From an uncultured Phocaeicola sp. (lineage in GTDB: Bacteria > Bacteroidota > Bacteroidia > Bacteroidales > Bacteroidaceae), in assembly GCA_944320885.1 (NCBI GenBank), contig CALUJE010000020.1, positions 1 to 53,797 on the forward strand: a stretch of 53,797 bases of DNA, read 5' to 3'. Both the position numbers and the translations under genes were made by a program. The notes below the pieces were generated by a model. The model was not told the DNA's origin and ran no database searches. It was given only the letters and a program-made list of their open reading frames with translations. Shown piece by piece: positions 8,882 through 19,284 of the stretch (positions are counted from its first letter, which is position 1; the number at the start of each line of letters is the position of its first letter).

Positions 8882-10264
8882 TTATTCACTTACTCCACCA
8901 CCTAAAGCATGGTAAAGGGTAATGATACTCTGTATTTCTTCGTTATAATCAGAAACTAATGTCAAACGTGAAGTCAACAGCGACTGGCGTGCCGTAAGTA
9001 CCTCCAGGTAATTTTTTGTTCCGTGTTCCATCAGCAATTGCGTATCATGCACAGCAAGGGTCAGATGCTCTACCTGCTCCGTATCGAACTTTTTCTTCTT
9101 ACGCGCAGCCTGCCAATTATATAACGCATTGTTTACCTCACCACCAGCATCAAGCAATGTCTGCTGAAACTGTAAAAGAGCTTCTTCTTGCTGAGCTTTG
9201 CTGATTTTCAGATTTGCAACATTCTGCCCTCGGTTAAATATGGGTTGAACCAACGAGCCAACAGCCTGCAAGAGCCATGCACCCGGATTTGTAATAGCTG
9301 CTCCCCCACTGTTTGTCCATCCAGCTGAACCGCTAAGAGTTATGCTGGGATAAAAATTAGAGCGTGCCTGAGCAGTAGTATAAAAAGCCTGTTTCAATCC
9401 AGCTTCGGCCTGCATGACATCTGGACGACGTGACAGAAGTTCAAGCGGAACACCTACAGACAATGTATCGGGAAAGCTCTGTTCGCTCAATTTTCCACGA
9501 GCAATGTATCCCGGTTGCCAGAACAGTAAAGAACAGAGTGCATTCTCAGTTTCCACCAATTGCTGTTTCAGACTAATCAGTGAAGTCTCTGCACTAAGTC
9601 TGGAAGCTTCGGCCTGACTGACCGTTGCCCTATCGGCCTGCCCGGCTTTCATCAAGGCATTCAAACTGTGAATGTATTCTTTCCAGCTTTCAACAGTTTC
9701 CGTAGTAATCTCAATCTGTTCATCGAGCATTAACAATGTATAGTAACTTTCAGCTACTGTTGCAATAAGCTGTGTCTGTACGGCTTGCCTGTAAGCTTCA
9801 CTCTGCTCCAAAACAGCACGCTCTTTGCGCTTGGCCGTGGTAAGCTTACCCCATATATCTACTTCCCAGCTGGCCGACGCGCCTATATTATACGTTTTAG
9901 TCGAATTTTCTCCATCATATTTGCTCACACTACCTTCAGGATTAAGTTGCACAGACGGCAGATAAGCCAACTTTGCAGAAGTCAAGGATGCTTGCGCTTC
10001 TTCAACCTTCAACCGGGCAACATTCAAATCCGTATTGACTTCGAGAGCACGTGTTATCAGATTTTGCAGAACTGTATCTGTAAAAAGCTCATTCCACTTC
10101 AAGTCTGCCAGCGAAGAAAGAGTATCAACGTCCTCGGTCATTTCGCCAAACAGTCCGTCCACCTCAACTTCCGGACGCTGGTATTTATTATAAATACCAC
10201 AACTGCACAATGACAATACCAGCAGAATAACTCCTATATTAATTGTATTCTTTCGCATATTCAC
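8882..10264 (-). CDS. TolC/OprM-like outer membrane efflux lipoprotein (NodT family)
   Basis: A 460-residue outer-membrane factor. The N-terminus has a lipoprotein signal ending C-S-C-G with two nearby ATGs (first bases 10264 and 10258). Two OEP repeats follow, each with long helices that build the periplasmic tunnel: about 55-240 (TDLNVARLKVEEAQA) and about 265-455 (RPDVMQAEAGLKQA). The conserved family motif LLSRRPDV is present. Such proteins provide the exit duct for tripartite drug efflux. It is the third gene of the operon, 7 bases after the RND pump gene, which strongly supports a shared complex. Confidence 0.93.
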   Translation of the reverse strand: MNMRKNTINIGVILLVLSLCSCGIYNKYQRPEVEVDGLFGEMTEDVDTLSSLADLKWNELFTDTVLQNLITRALEVNTDLNVARLKVEEAQASLTSAKLAYLPSVQLNPEGSVSKYDGENSTKTYNIGASASWEVDIWGKLTTAKRKERAVLEQSEAYRQAVQTQLIATVAESYYTLLMLDEQIEITTETVESWKEYIHSLNALMKAGQADRATVSQAEASRLSAETSLISLKQQLVETENALCSLLFWQPGYIARGKLSEQSFPDTLSVGVPLELLSRRPDVMQAEAGLKQAFYTTAQARSNFYPSITLSGSAGWTNSGGAAITNPGAWLLQAVGSLVQPIFNRGQNVANLKISKAQQEEALLQFQQTLLDAGGEVNNALYNWQAARKKKKFDTEQVEHLTLAVHDTQLLMEHGTKNYLEVLTARQSLLTSRLTLVSDYNEEIQSIITLYHALGGGVSE

Positions 10265-10271
10265 TTTCTAT

Positions 10272-13200
10272 TTATAAGTTTTCATCTATATCCCGTTTGG
10301 GAAGAACACGTTCTTCTATAGTTTGGAATACCATAAACAATACAGGAACCACAAACAACAGAGCCAATGTTCCAACCAGCATTCCACCAACTGCACCTAC
10401 TCCCAACGAACGGTTTCCGTTTGCACCGGCTCCCGTTGCAATAATCAATGGAAATAAACCGATAATCATAGTCAGAGCTGTCATTAGAATAGGGCGCAAA
10501 CGTACACCCGCAGCAGATATGGCAGCCTGAGCAATCGACATACCCTGTTTACGCCGTGTTGACGCATATTCGGTAAGAAGAATCGCTGTCTTCGAAAGCA
10601 AACCAATCAACATTATCAGTCCGGTCTGCATGTAAATGTTGTTCTCCAGTCCGAAACATTGCGCAAACAGGAAGCTTCCCAACAAACCAAACGGCACAGA
10701 AAGTATAACAGCCAGGGGTACGAACAAACTTTCATAAAGAGCACACAGTATGAGATAAATGAATATTATGCAGATGGCAAAAATAATCACCGTATTGCTT
10801 GAGCTGCCACTTTCCTCACGAGTTATGCCGCCAAATTCATAACCATATCCTGTAGGAAGAGTCTGATCGGCAACTTCCTCTATGGCCTTGATAGCCTCGC
10901 CAGAACTGTAATCGTCGGCCGGCATACCATTTACAGGAATAGATGTGTTCATATTAAATCGTGTCAAGGTTTCAGCACCATAGACCTTGGTCAGGGTAAC
11001 AAACTGCTCAATAGGCGCCATCTCACCGCTGCCCGTACGGACATACATATTCTTCAGAGATTCCTTGTCTGTTCTGAAATCCTTGCTTGCCTGAACATAA
11101 ACTCTGTAAAGTTTAGAAAAGCGGTTTAAATTTGAGGCATAATTACCTCCGATAAAACCGGAAAGAACATCGAGAACATCAGAAGGTGATATTCCGGCTC
11201 GTTCACATTTTGCAGCATCCACATCAACTCTATACTGTGGGAATTTGGTATCAAACGTAGTATATGCCATAGATATCTCAGGACGCTTATTTAACGCAGT
11301 TATGAAATTTTGCGTATATTTCTGCAAATCATTGATATCACCTCCGGTATAATCCTGCACATATACTTCAAATCCGCTACCCATACCGTATCCCACAATC
11401 GTAGGTTGTGCAAAGACAAATATATTGGCCGATTTTATATCCTCAGTACGTGCATAAATCTGTCCGATGACGCTATTGATATTATCTTCACTGTCTGTAC
11501 GCTCATCCCAATGCTTCAATTTTATAATAATCATACCTCCTGATGCCGACTGTCCACCCATCATGCTATAACCTGCCACATTTGAGTATAACCTTATTTG
11601 CGGAATCTCACGCAGGCGCTCGTCTATCTGTTGCATCGTACGCTTTGTCTGCGCAAGACTGCTTCCCGGCGATGTTGTCACATTGACAAAGATTGTACCC
11701 ATATCTTCATCCGGTACCAGACCAGTTTTGGTTATACGCAGGAAAACAACCAGCAACGCGCAAACTGCAACCAATCCTATTCCAGCAATCCATTTTCTGC
11801 GAAGGAAGAATGAGACTCCATTTTTATATTTCAACACCAAACGGTTAAACGAAGCTTCAAATGCATGATGAAAACGGCTGGAAAAACTCATCTTTTCACC
11901 GGTAGACTTGTCTGTATGAGGTGTCATAATCAGTGCACATAATGCCGGACTGAGTGTCAGAGCATTAATAGCAGAGATACCAACAGCAACAGCCATGGTC
12001 AAACCAAACTGGGTATAAAAGACTCCACTGGTTCCTCCCATAAAAGAAGTTGGAATAAACACAGCCATAAACACCAGTGATGTGGTAACAATCGCTGCAG
12101 AAATTCCATCCATGGCAGCAACCGTAGCCTTATAAGGAGAACGGTATCCTTCATCAAATTTTGCCTGTACAGCCTCAACCACAACAATTGCATCATCGAC
12201 CACCGTTCCAATAACCAGTACCAGTGCAAAAAGCGTCAGCAAGTTCAGACTGAATCCAGCCACATAAAGAAAGGCAAATGTACCTACCAGTGAAACAATA
12301 ATGGAAACAGACGGAATAATGGTAGAACGAATGCTCTGCAAAAAGAAATAAACAACCAGAATTACCAAAATGATAGCCTCAATCAAAGTCTTTACCACTT
12401 CATTGATAGAAGCGTCCAGAAAGTCTTTCGTACTCATCAAGTCAGTCAATACCAGTCCTTTGGGCAAGTCTTTTGAGATTTCCTCAACCAAAGCATCTAC
12501 CTCCTCTATGATTTCGTTGGCATTTGAACCGGCCGTTTGCGAAATCATACAGGTAGCTCCCGGATGTCCTGCAATCTGACTGTTATATGCATAACTCTGT
12601 GAACCCAATTCTACCGTAGCAATATCTTTCAGACGTAATACTTCTCCCGAAGACAGAGACTTGACTACCATATTACCGAATTCCTCTGCCGTTTCGTAAC
12701 GACCACGATATTTCAAGGTATACTGAAACGTATTCTCGGAATCTTCGCCCAATGTTCCGGTTGCAGCTTCTATATTCTGCTCACCCAGCAAGGTAACCAC
12801 ATCCGAAGGCACCAGACCATATTGAGCCATAACACGCGGATTCAGCCAAACACGCATGGCATAATCACCACCCATAACCATCACATTTCCTACACCAGAA
12901 ATACGGGAAAGGCGAGGTTCTACGTTTATCTTAAAATAGTTGTTTATAAAATTCTGGTCATAGCTGTCATCTTCACTATACAATGCCAGAATTTTCACCA
13001 TACTGTTCTGACGTTTTTCTACAGTTACGCCAATCTTGGTAACTTCGGCCGGCAATAATCCTTCTGCTTCACTAACACGGTTCTTGGTATTAATAGTAGC
13101 CATATCAGGATCTGTGCCCTGCTTGAAATAAACAGTTATAGAAGCAGAACCGGTATTCGTTGCGGTAGATGTCATGTATGTCATGTTCTCCACACCGTTA

Positions 13201-13409
13201 ATAGCCTCTTCCAATGGTGCTATAACACTTTTTTGAACGGTTTCTGCATTTGCTCCGGTATATGTAGCAGACACGAATATAGTAGGTGGTGCAATATCCG
13301 GATACTGTTCCATCGGTAGATTAGACAATCCTATCACTCCAAGCATCAGAATGATTACGGAAACCACACACGACAGAATCGGGCGGTCAATAAATATCTT
13401 CAGTTTCAT
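10272..13409 (-). CDS. RND-family (HAE1, AcrB-like) multidrug efflux pump
   Basis: A 1045-residue inner-membrane pump of standard family length. It starts with the typical MKLKIFIDRPIL segment and TM1. Porter-domain sequences follow (MEQYPDIAPP), then the TM4 proton-relay motif GTVVDDAIVVVEAV with the paired Asp residues, then the second half starting near residue 540 and ending with TM12. AcrB-type pumps exchange protons for drugs, bile acids or dyes collected from the periplasm. The adaptor gene lies 21 bases upstream and the outer-membrane factor 7 bases downstream. A divergent AraC-type gene is a plausible local regulator. Family assignment is firm; the substrates are unknown. Confidence 0.96.
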   Translation of the reverse strand: MKLKIFIDRPILSCVVSVIILMLGVIGLSNLPMEQYPDIAPPTIFVSATYTGANAETVQKSVIAPLEEAINGVENMTYMTSTATNTGSASITVYFKQGTDPDMATINTKNRVSEAEGLLPAEVTKIGVTVEKRQNSMVKILALYSEDDSYDQNFINNYFKINVEPRLSRISGVGNVMVMGGDYAMRVWLNPRVMAQYGLVPSDVVTLLGEQNIEAATGTLGEDSENTFQYTLKYRGRYETAEEFGNMVVKSLSSGEVLRLKDIATVELGSQSYAYNSQIAGHPGATCMISQTAGSNANEIIEEVDALVEEISKDLPKGLVLTDLMSTKDFLDASINEVVKTLIEAIILVILVVYFFLQSIRSTIIPSVSIIVSLVGTFAFLYVAGFSLNLLTLFALVLVIGTVVDDAIVVVEAVQAKFDEGYRSPYKATVAAMDGISAAIVTTSLVFMAVFIPTSFMGGTSGVFYTQFGLTMAVAVGISAINALTLSPALCALIMTPHTDKSTGEKMSFSSRFHHAFEASFNRLVLKYKNGVSFFLRRKWIAGIGLVAVCALLVVFLRITKTGLVPDEDMGTIFVNVTTSPGSSLAQTKRTMQQIDERLREIPQIRLYSNVAGYSMMGGQSASGGMIIIKLKHWDERTDSEDNINSVIGQIYARTEDIKSANIFVFAQPTIVGYGMGSGFEVYVQDYTGGDINDLQKYTQNFITALNKRPEISMAYTTFDTKFPQYRVDVDAAKCERAGISPSDVLDVLSGFIGGNYASNLNRFSKLYRVYVQASKDFRTDKESLKNMYVRTGSGEMAPIEQFVTLTKVYGAETLTRFNMNTSIPVNGMPADDYSSGEAIKAIEEVADQTLPTGYGYEFGGITREESGSSSNTVIIFAICIIFIYLILCALYESLFVPLAVILSVPFGLLGSFLFAQCFGLENNIYMQTGLIMLIGLLSKTAILLTEYASTRRKQGMSIAQAAISAAGVRLRPILMTALTMIIGLFPLIIATGAGANGNRSLGVGAVGGMLVGTLALLFVVPVLFMVFQTIEERVLPKRDIDENL

Positions 13410-13430
13410 AACAATGTCTCTTTATATTAC

Positions 13431-14543
13431 TTATTTATGAGGGGTAGTTACCTGTGTATCTTCTCTTAACAATCCGGCACCTTCTGCCACAACAACTTCT
13501 CCTTCTTTCAGACCACTTTCTACAATATATTCCTTTCCATTATTTAAAGGATAAACCGTGATCTGTGCCGATTTGGCCTTACCGTTCTCATCTACCTTAT
13601 ATACATACACCTTGTCTTGAATCTCAAATGTTGCCTCCTGAGGGACAACCAGAACTTCATTACGCACGTAAGGAAAAACAATTGTACCGGTACTTCCGTT
13701 TCGCAACATTCCTTCCTGATTGGGGAATACAACCCGAAGAGTAATCGCACCGGTTTCCGTATTGGTTGTTCCACTTATTGCATTGACTTTTCCCTTATGG
13801 CCGTACATTTCTCCGTCGCTCAACTGCAGTTCTACCTCCGGCATTTCTGCAAGGGCCTTATCCAAACTCCCATACTGACGAACCAATGACAGAATCTGAT
13901 TTTCAGACATGGAAAAATATGCATAGATTTCCTTATCATCAGAAACAGTAAGCAATGGAGTGGTAATGGAAGAACTTACCAGTGTTCCCACACGGTAAGA
14001 TGACATACCGGCAACACCATCAACCGGACTTTTCACTACCGTATAAGAAAGATTGTTTCGTGCATTTTCTTCATCAGCTTTAGCCTGAGCCAATACAGCC
14101 TCAGCTTCCAGTTGAGAATTACGAGCTGTCTGCAAGTCAAAATCCGAGACTACGTGTTCCTGATACAATTCATATTTGCTATCAGCAGTGAGACGTGCCG
14201 TAGCCAGTGCAGCTTCTGCACTTTTCACATTGGCCACAGCCGTTTTTAAAGCAGCTTCATAAGGAACTTGATCTATAATAAACAAAGTTTGTCCCTTTTT
14301 TACACGAGCTCCCTCGTCCACACAGATATCCGTAATTATTCCACTTACCTGAGGGCGAATTTCTACACTCTGTCGTCCATTAATCACTGCCGTATAAGTA
14401 GTGGTCAAAGTACGGTTCTCTTTTTTCAAAGTTAACGTCTTATATTCACTTCCTTTCTGTTCAATTGTTGATTGCTTACATGATGTAAGAGAGCATGCAA
14501 AAGTGATAAGGCAAATGCTCATTGGCAAAAATGACTTTCTCAT
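13431..14543 (-). CDS. RND efflux periplasmic adaptor (membrane fusion protein)
   Basis: A 370-residue lipoprotein adaptor when started at the ATG at 14543; an ATG 24 bases further upstream is an alternative. The signal peptide ends L-T-S-C-K. The usual adaptor order is visible: an N-terminal lipoyl half (VEIRPQVSGIITDICVDEG), a helical hairpin (about 90-165), the second lipoyl half (YTVVKSPVDGVAGMSS), a beta-barrel domain and a membrane-proximal domain ending near VVAEGAGLL. Adaptors of the AcrA/MexA type join the RND pump to the outer-membrane channel. This is the first gene of the operon. Confidence 0.94.
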   Translation of the reverse strand: MRKSFLPMSICLITFACSLTSCKQSTIEQKGSEYKTLTLKKENRTLTTTYTAVINGRQSVEIRPQVSGIITDICVDEGARVKKGQTLFIIDQVPYEAALKTAVANVKSAEAALATARLTADSKYELYQEHVVSDFDLQTARNSQLEAEAVLAQAKADEENARNNLSYTVVKSPVDGVAGMSSYRVGTLVSSSITTPLLTVSDDKEIYAYFSMSENQILSLVRQYGSLDKALAEMPEVELQLSDGEMYGHKGKVNAISGTTNTETGAITLRVVFPNQEGMLRNGSTGTIVFPYVRNEVLVVPQEATFEIQDKVYVYKVDENGKAKSAQITVYPLNNGKEYIVESGLKEGEVVVAEGAGLLREDTQVTTPHK

Positions 14544-14831
14544 TTTATCATTCATTTTGTGATACATACAAATTCTGTGAGCGCAAAATTATAAGAGAGA
14601 AGAAGCATAACATTTGTCCAAATCCGAAAAGAAATTGCCAAAAACCGTCACTTAAATGTTTTTCTGTTTACAAATCGTAAAACATCAGAAATACTTTTCT
14701 ACTATTAAACAATATTTATACTTTTAAAAGCAAAAAGTCAGCGTTACAAGAATATAAAGACATTATCTTTATGGATCAGACCAGAAGCCTTAACAAATGG
14801 ACAAATTAAGGAAAAGGCCTGCAATGAATAT

Positions 14832-15647
14832 ATGAACATCATGGAAGTTACTGGTAATAATGCGCTCTATCCTGATATGCCTAAAGGATTCCATGCTCTG
14901 TTACTGTTTCTGACGGAAGGCGAAATCAGCTTCGTGATGAAAGAAGAAAAGATAGTAGTCATTGCGCCCGCATGCATCGATTTCGTATTCATTTCACAAT
15001 TAAATGACGTAAAGACCAGTGAAAATTTTAAAGGAACTCTCATAATAACCGACCAGATTTTCTTTAAAAAGGCTACAGAAGCCTTTCGTTTCAGTCTTTC
15101 AAAGGTAATTTATTACTATTCACAAAAACCTTTTGTTCTATTCACACAACAAGAAATAGAGCGCGTTACCCAACTCACCGGTTTCCTGGAAAATATTATC
15201 AAACAGAAAGAGCATCGTTTTAACAATGATATGGTGAGAAACTTTCTACAATCCATTTTATATGAAATATGGAACGAAGTCTTATGTACATTTGATGATA
15301 AAATCAATACTACAGAATACATTGAAGATGATTTGCTTGGAGATTTCTTTTATCTGGTGCATACGCATTGCCGAAAACATCACCAAGTCAAATGGTATGC
15401 AGAACAACTTTGCATATCATCTGATGCTCTTTCATCCAGACTACGAAAAATCTACGGAAAAAATGCCAGCCAGTTAATTGACGAAACATTACTAACCGAT
15501 GCAAAGTTATGTCTGCTGGAACCCAGAGCTACCATACAAAGTGTTTCTGAACTGCTTTGTTTTGCCGATCAGGCATCATTCTGCAAGTTTTTCAAAAGAT
15601 GCAGTGGAATATCACCCAGCGAATTCAGAAAAAGCAGAATGTCATAA
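14832..15647 (+). CDS. AraC-family transcriptional regulator
   Basis: A 271-residue regulator. The N-terminal half (about 1-150) is a short sensing domain without a recognised ligand motif. The C-terminal 100 residues hold the two helix-turn-helix motifs of the AraC/XylS family: the first around WYAEQLCISSDALSSRLRK and the second around VSELLCFADQASFCKFFKR, followed by SGISPSEFRK. The ATG at 14832 is chosen because an ATG eight bases upstream runs into a stop after three codons. It is divergent from the RND efflux operon across about 290 bases, an arrangement usual for local activators or repressors of efflux; the next + strand gene is a susC-like gene 434 bases on. Confidence 0.9.
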   Translation: MNIMEVTGNNALYPDMPKGFHALLLFLTEGEISFVMKEEKIVVIAPACIDFVFISQLNDVKTSENFKGTLIITDQIFFKKATEAFRFSLSKVIYYYSQKPFVLFTQQEIERVTQLTGFLENIIKQKEHRFNNDMVRNFLQSILYEIWNEVLCTFDDKINTTEYIEDDLLGDFFYLVHTHCRKHHQVKWYAEQLCISSDALSSRLRKIYGKNASQLIDETLLTDAKLCLLEPRATIQSVSELLCFADQASFCKFFKRCSGISPSEFRKSRMS

Positions 15648-16081
15648 TACTACTTTCCTTACTCAAACCAGGCATCACATACCCTTTTCTATATAAACCT
15701 TCCATTTTCAAATAATACACATATTAACATCTTACATTTAACAAATATTACCATATTCCTCCTTTGCCTAATTAAATATCTCCTCTCCTGTTCGAATGCA
15801 ATATTTGACATAATAACACAAAAAAATGGACTAAATCGAATCCTTTCATGATAAGAAAACATCTGTTCAAAGAATAAACCACCACAAAACTTACAAAGAG
15901 TTATTACTCTTTAAAAATATGCCGAAAAACATATTTACGATATATTAACCATTAAAAAGGATTTTTAGATGTTAAAAAGGGAAAATTTTAAGAAATAAGG
16001 ACCTAAAAAATTTGATTTTAACTTATAGGCCGCATACATTTGCCATACACAATAACAAAATAACAATCTATTTTAAAACCT
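15648..16081 (+). other. AT-rich leader region upstream of the second susC-like gene
   Basis: A 434-base, very AT-rich non-coding region. I see no reliable ORF, terminator or perfect repeat. It must contain the promoter and leader of the following susCD operon, since nothing upstream is clearly co-transcribed. A TATATTAACC at about 15940 is only a poor match to a -7 box, so I do not place the promoter. Confidence 0.5.
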
Positions 16082-19000
16082 ATGAAAAACATGAAAAGAA
16101 CCTCGTCTTATCATGGAGACAGAACATTCCTGACAAAGTTTTTCATGCTTTGTTTCTTTTTAGGAATTACCATGTTTACTTATGCCCAACAAAAAATTAC
16201 GGGTAATGTGTCTGACGCAACAGGTGAACCAATTATCGGTGCTAGCGTCATTGTAAAAGGAACTACCAACGGAACAATCACCGATTTTGATGGAAACTTC
16301 ACTTTAAATGCTCCTGCAAAGTCTGTTTTGGAAGTATCCTATGTAGGATATCAAACCCAGACGGTTACTGTCGGAGATGGCCCTCTTAAAATTATATTGC
16401 AGGAAGATACCGAACAACTCGATGAAGTTGTTGTTGTAGGTTACGGTTCTGTCCGTAAACGCGACTTAACCGGTTCCATCAGTACGGTAGGTGCTGACAA
16501 GCTGAAAGAACGTTCTTTCGGTAATGCGCTGCAATCTATGGCCGGACAAGTTTCAGGTATACAAATCACCCAGACTCAAGGAGCACCGGGTATGGCCCCG
16601 ACAATCAAAGTACGTGGTGCAACGTCTATCAATGCCGGTACTACCCCATTGTATGTTATTGATGGAGTTCCTTTGGAAGATGATACAGATTCTGGTGACG
16701 GAACTAATGGAGGTAGTCTTCAATACTCTAACCACAACCCGTTGAACAACATCAACCCGAATGATATTGAATCTATCGAAGTATTAAAAGACGCTGCTTC
16801 TGCTGCAATCTATGGTTCACGTGGTGCTAATGGTGTTGTTTTGATTACCACCAAACAAGGAAAAGCTGGTAAAACAAGAGTAAATATCTCTTATGAAATG
16901 GGTATTTCACGCGTTAACCGTCGCATCAAGCTGATGGATGCAAGCCAATGGATTGAATATGAAACAGCAGCTCGTGAAAACCAATGGGCTACCGACCTCG
17001 CAAAGAATCCGAATGCAACTCCAAGCTATACCAGCCATATCGTTCCAACAGAGTTCTCTGATCCTGAATGGTTGGCTCGTATCGGTAACGGTACCGACTG
17101 GCAAGATGTACTTTATCGCACCGGTGTCAGCCACAATGTACAAGCATCCGTATCAGGAGGTAGTGAAAAGACACAGTTCCTGGTTTCTCTAGGATATCTT
17201 AATCAGGAAGGAGTTGTAATCACCAATGACTATGACCGTATTTCATTACGCTCAAACATCAATCATAAGGTAAGTGACCGCTTGAATGTTGCGGTTAAAA
17301 TGAATCTTACCCGTTCAAATGATTCTCCTCAGGGATTGGCAGGAAAATCAGACGTTGTCAGCCTTGCTTGTCAGAGCGACCCTATCTTCCCGCTGTATGT
17401 AGAAACCGGTTCTCTCGGATTCAAAGACCCTGAATCTATCTGGAATACATTTGTTAAGTATGGTTTCCAGCTATGGCACCCTTACTCACTGACATACGAA
17501 AGTTCAAAGAAACTGAAAACCGACAATATTCTGGCTTCTGTTTCTGCCGACTATAAAATTATTGACGGTCTGACATTCAAGACACAAGCCGGTATCAATA
17601 CTTCTGATTCACATTATGAATATTATTGGAACGAAGGACAGAATTGGGGATATTCCGGATGGGTTTCAGCTACCGGAACTTATGCAACCCGCCGTGTAGA
17701 CAACTGGGTATGGGAGAACACATTGAATTATAACAAGACTTTCAATGAAGACCATAATGTTACAGGTTTGCTTGGATATACCATGCAAAACCAAAAGACT
17801 ACTTATGCAACTATGACCGGAACTGGATATCCTAACGATATGGTACATACCATCAATGCCAGTACTTCACAAACCGCATCAAGTACTCAGTCTGAATGGG
17901 CTTTGATTTCTTATCTGGCACGTGCCACTTATTCATATAAAGGAAAATACCTGGCCAGCACATCAATACGTGCTGATGGTTGCTCACGCTTCGGAGCAAA
18001 CAACCGTTGGGGTTACTTCCCTTCAGTTTCTGCTGCATGGCGTATTTCAGAAGAAAATTTCTTGAGAAACACTCAATGGCTGGACAACCTGAAACTGCGT
18101 TTAAGCTATGGTGTTACCGGTAATAACCAGATTGATGATTATGCTGCCATCGGTTTGCTTTCTACTTCTCAATATGCAATCGACGGTCAACTGACCAACG
18201 GACTTTACACCAGCACTCTTCCGTCAAAAGACTTGAAATGGGAAAAGACCGGACAATATGACTTAGGTATTGATGCCAGCTTCTTCGGCAATCGTCTGAA
18301 CATGGTATTAGACTTTTATTATTCTAAGACTACTGACATGTTGCTCATGGTTCCGGTACCTGTTTTAACCGGTTTCACTGAATCACAAACCAACGTAGGT
18401 TCTGTAAGCAATAAGGGTGTTGAATTCACTCTTAACACTGTAAACTTCAGAAACAACAATTTTACATGGACTACTGATTTCAACATCTCAGCCAACCGCA
18501 ACAAGGTGTTGCATCTTGGCAATAACGATGCGCCGATTGATATCACTACAAACTCTGCCATTTCACGCACAGAGGTCGGACAACCGGTAGGTAACTATTT
18601 CGGCTACAAAGTAACCGGTGTTTACAGCACTGCCGATATCAATGACCCCAATGTTCCGAAATACGATGGAGCCGAACCGGGAGACCCAAAGGTAGCCGAT
18701 ACAGACAATAGCGGATACATTGATGCTGAAGACCGTACCATCTTAGGTAATTATCAACCGGACTTTACATGGGGACTGACCAACAATTTCTCATACAAAG
18801 GCATTGAACTGTCATTTATGCTTACCGGAACTCAAGGTAATGAAATCATGAACCAGAACGCACGCTTCTTGGGATTCTACAATGGTGCACGTAACCTTTA
18901 TGCTTCTAGAAGCAACTTCTGGAAGAGTGATGCTGAACCGGGCGACGGTATGACTCCGAAACCACGTACTACTCCCAACACCATTGAATCAAATTCATCA

Positions 19001-19261
19001 TCAATGTGGGTAGAAGACGGTTCTTTCGTACGTATCAAGAACATTCGTCTGGGTTACAACTTCCCGTCATCCATTACAAAAGCACTGCGTATGGAATCAA
19101 TGAAACTCTACGTAAATATGGAAAACATTTACGTATTCTCCGATTACTCAAACTATGATCCGGAAGGTTCTACATTCCAGACAGGTTACCGTGTAGGTTA
19201 CGACTACGGAGCTTATCCTAATCCGTTTACTTGCACTTTCGGTATTAACATTGGCTTCTAA
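16082..19261 (+). CDS. SusC/RagA-family TonB-dependent outer membrane transporter
   Basis: A 1059-residue receptor. It has an extended N-terminus and a hydrophobic signal segment at about residues 20-37, ending TYAQ. A carboxypeptidase-regulatory-like domain follows (about 40-115; ITGNVSDATGEPIIGASV and DFDGNFTL). A V-V-V-V-G-Y TonB-linked box, the plug (SAAIYGSRGANGVVLITT) and a barrel ending in Phe complete it. Its sequence is much closer to the common SusC consensus than the copy at 3239. The susD-like partner follows 23 bases later. No glycan-degrading enzyme or dedicated regulator adjoins it, so the nutrient is unknown. Confidence 0.95.
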   Translation: MKNMKRTSSYHGDRTFLTKFFMLCFFLGITMFTYAQQKITGNVSDATGEPIIGASVIVKGTTNGTITDFDGNFTLNAPAKSVLEVSYVGYQTQTVTVGDGPLKIILQEDTEQLDEVVVVGYGSVRKRDLTGSISTVGADKLKERSFGNALQSMAGQVSGIQITQTQGAPGMAPTIKVRGATSINAGTTPLYVIDGVPLEDDTDSGDGTNGGSLQYSNHNPLNNINPNDIESIEVLKDAASAAIYGSRGANGVVLITTKQGKAGKTRVNISYEMGISRVNRRIKLMDASQWIEYETAARENQWATDLAKNPNATPSYTSHIVPTEFSDPEWLARIGNGTDWQDVLYRTGVSHNVQASVSGGSEKTQFLVSLGYLNQEGVVITNDYDRISLRSNINHKVSDRLNVAVKMNLTRSNDSPQGLAGKSDVVSLACQSDPIFPLYVETGSLGFKDPESIWNTFVKYGFQLWHPYSLTYESSKKLKTDNILASVSADYKIIDGLTFKTQAGINTSDSHYEYYWNEGQNWGYSGWVSATGTYATRRVDNWVWENTLNYNKTFNEDHNVTGLLGYTMQNQKTTYATMTGTGYPNDMVHTINASTSQTASSTQSEWALISYLARATYSYKGKYLASTSIRADGCSRFGANNRWGYFPSVSAAWRISEENFLRNTQWLDNLKLRLSYGVTGNNQIDDYAAIGLLSTSQYAIDGQLTNGLYTSTLPSKDLKWEKTGQYDLGIDASFFGNRLNMVLDFYYSKTTDMLLMVPVPVLTGFTESQTNVGSVSNKGVEFTLNTVNFRNNNFTWTTDFNISANRNKVLHLGNNDAPIDITTNSAISRTEVGQPVGNYFGYKVTGVYSTADINDPNVPKYDGAEPGDPKVADTDNSGYIDAEDRTILGNYQPDFTWGLTNNFSYKGIELSFMLTGTQGNEIMNQNARFLGFYNGARNLYASRSNFWKSDAEPGDGMTPKPRTTPNTIESNSSSMWVEDGSFVRIKNIRLGYNFPSSITKALRMESMKLYVNMENIYVFSDYSNYDPEGSTFQTGYRVGYDYGAYPNPFTCTFGINIGF

Positions 19262-19284
19262 ACTATTAATTCAGACTATTAAAA

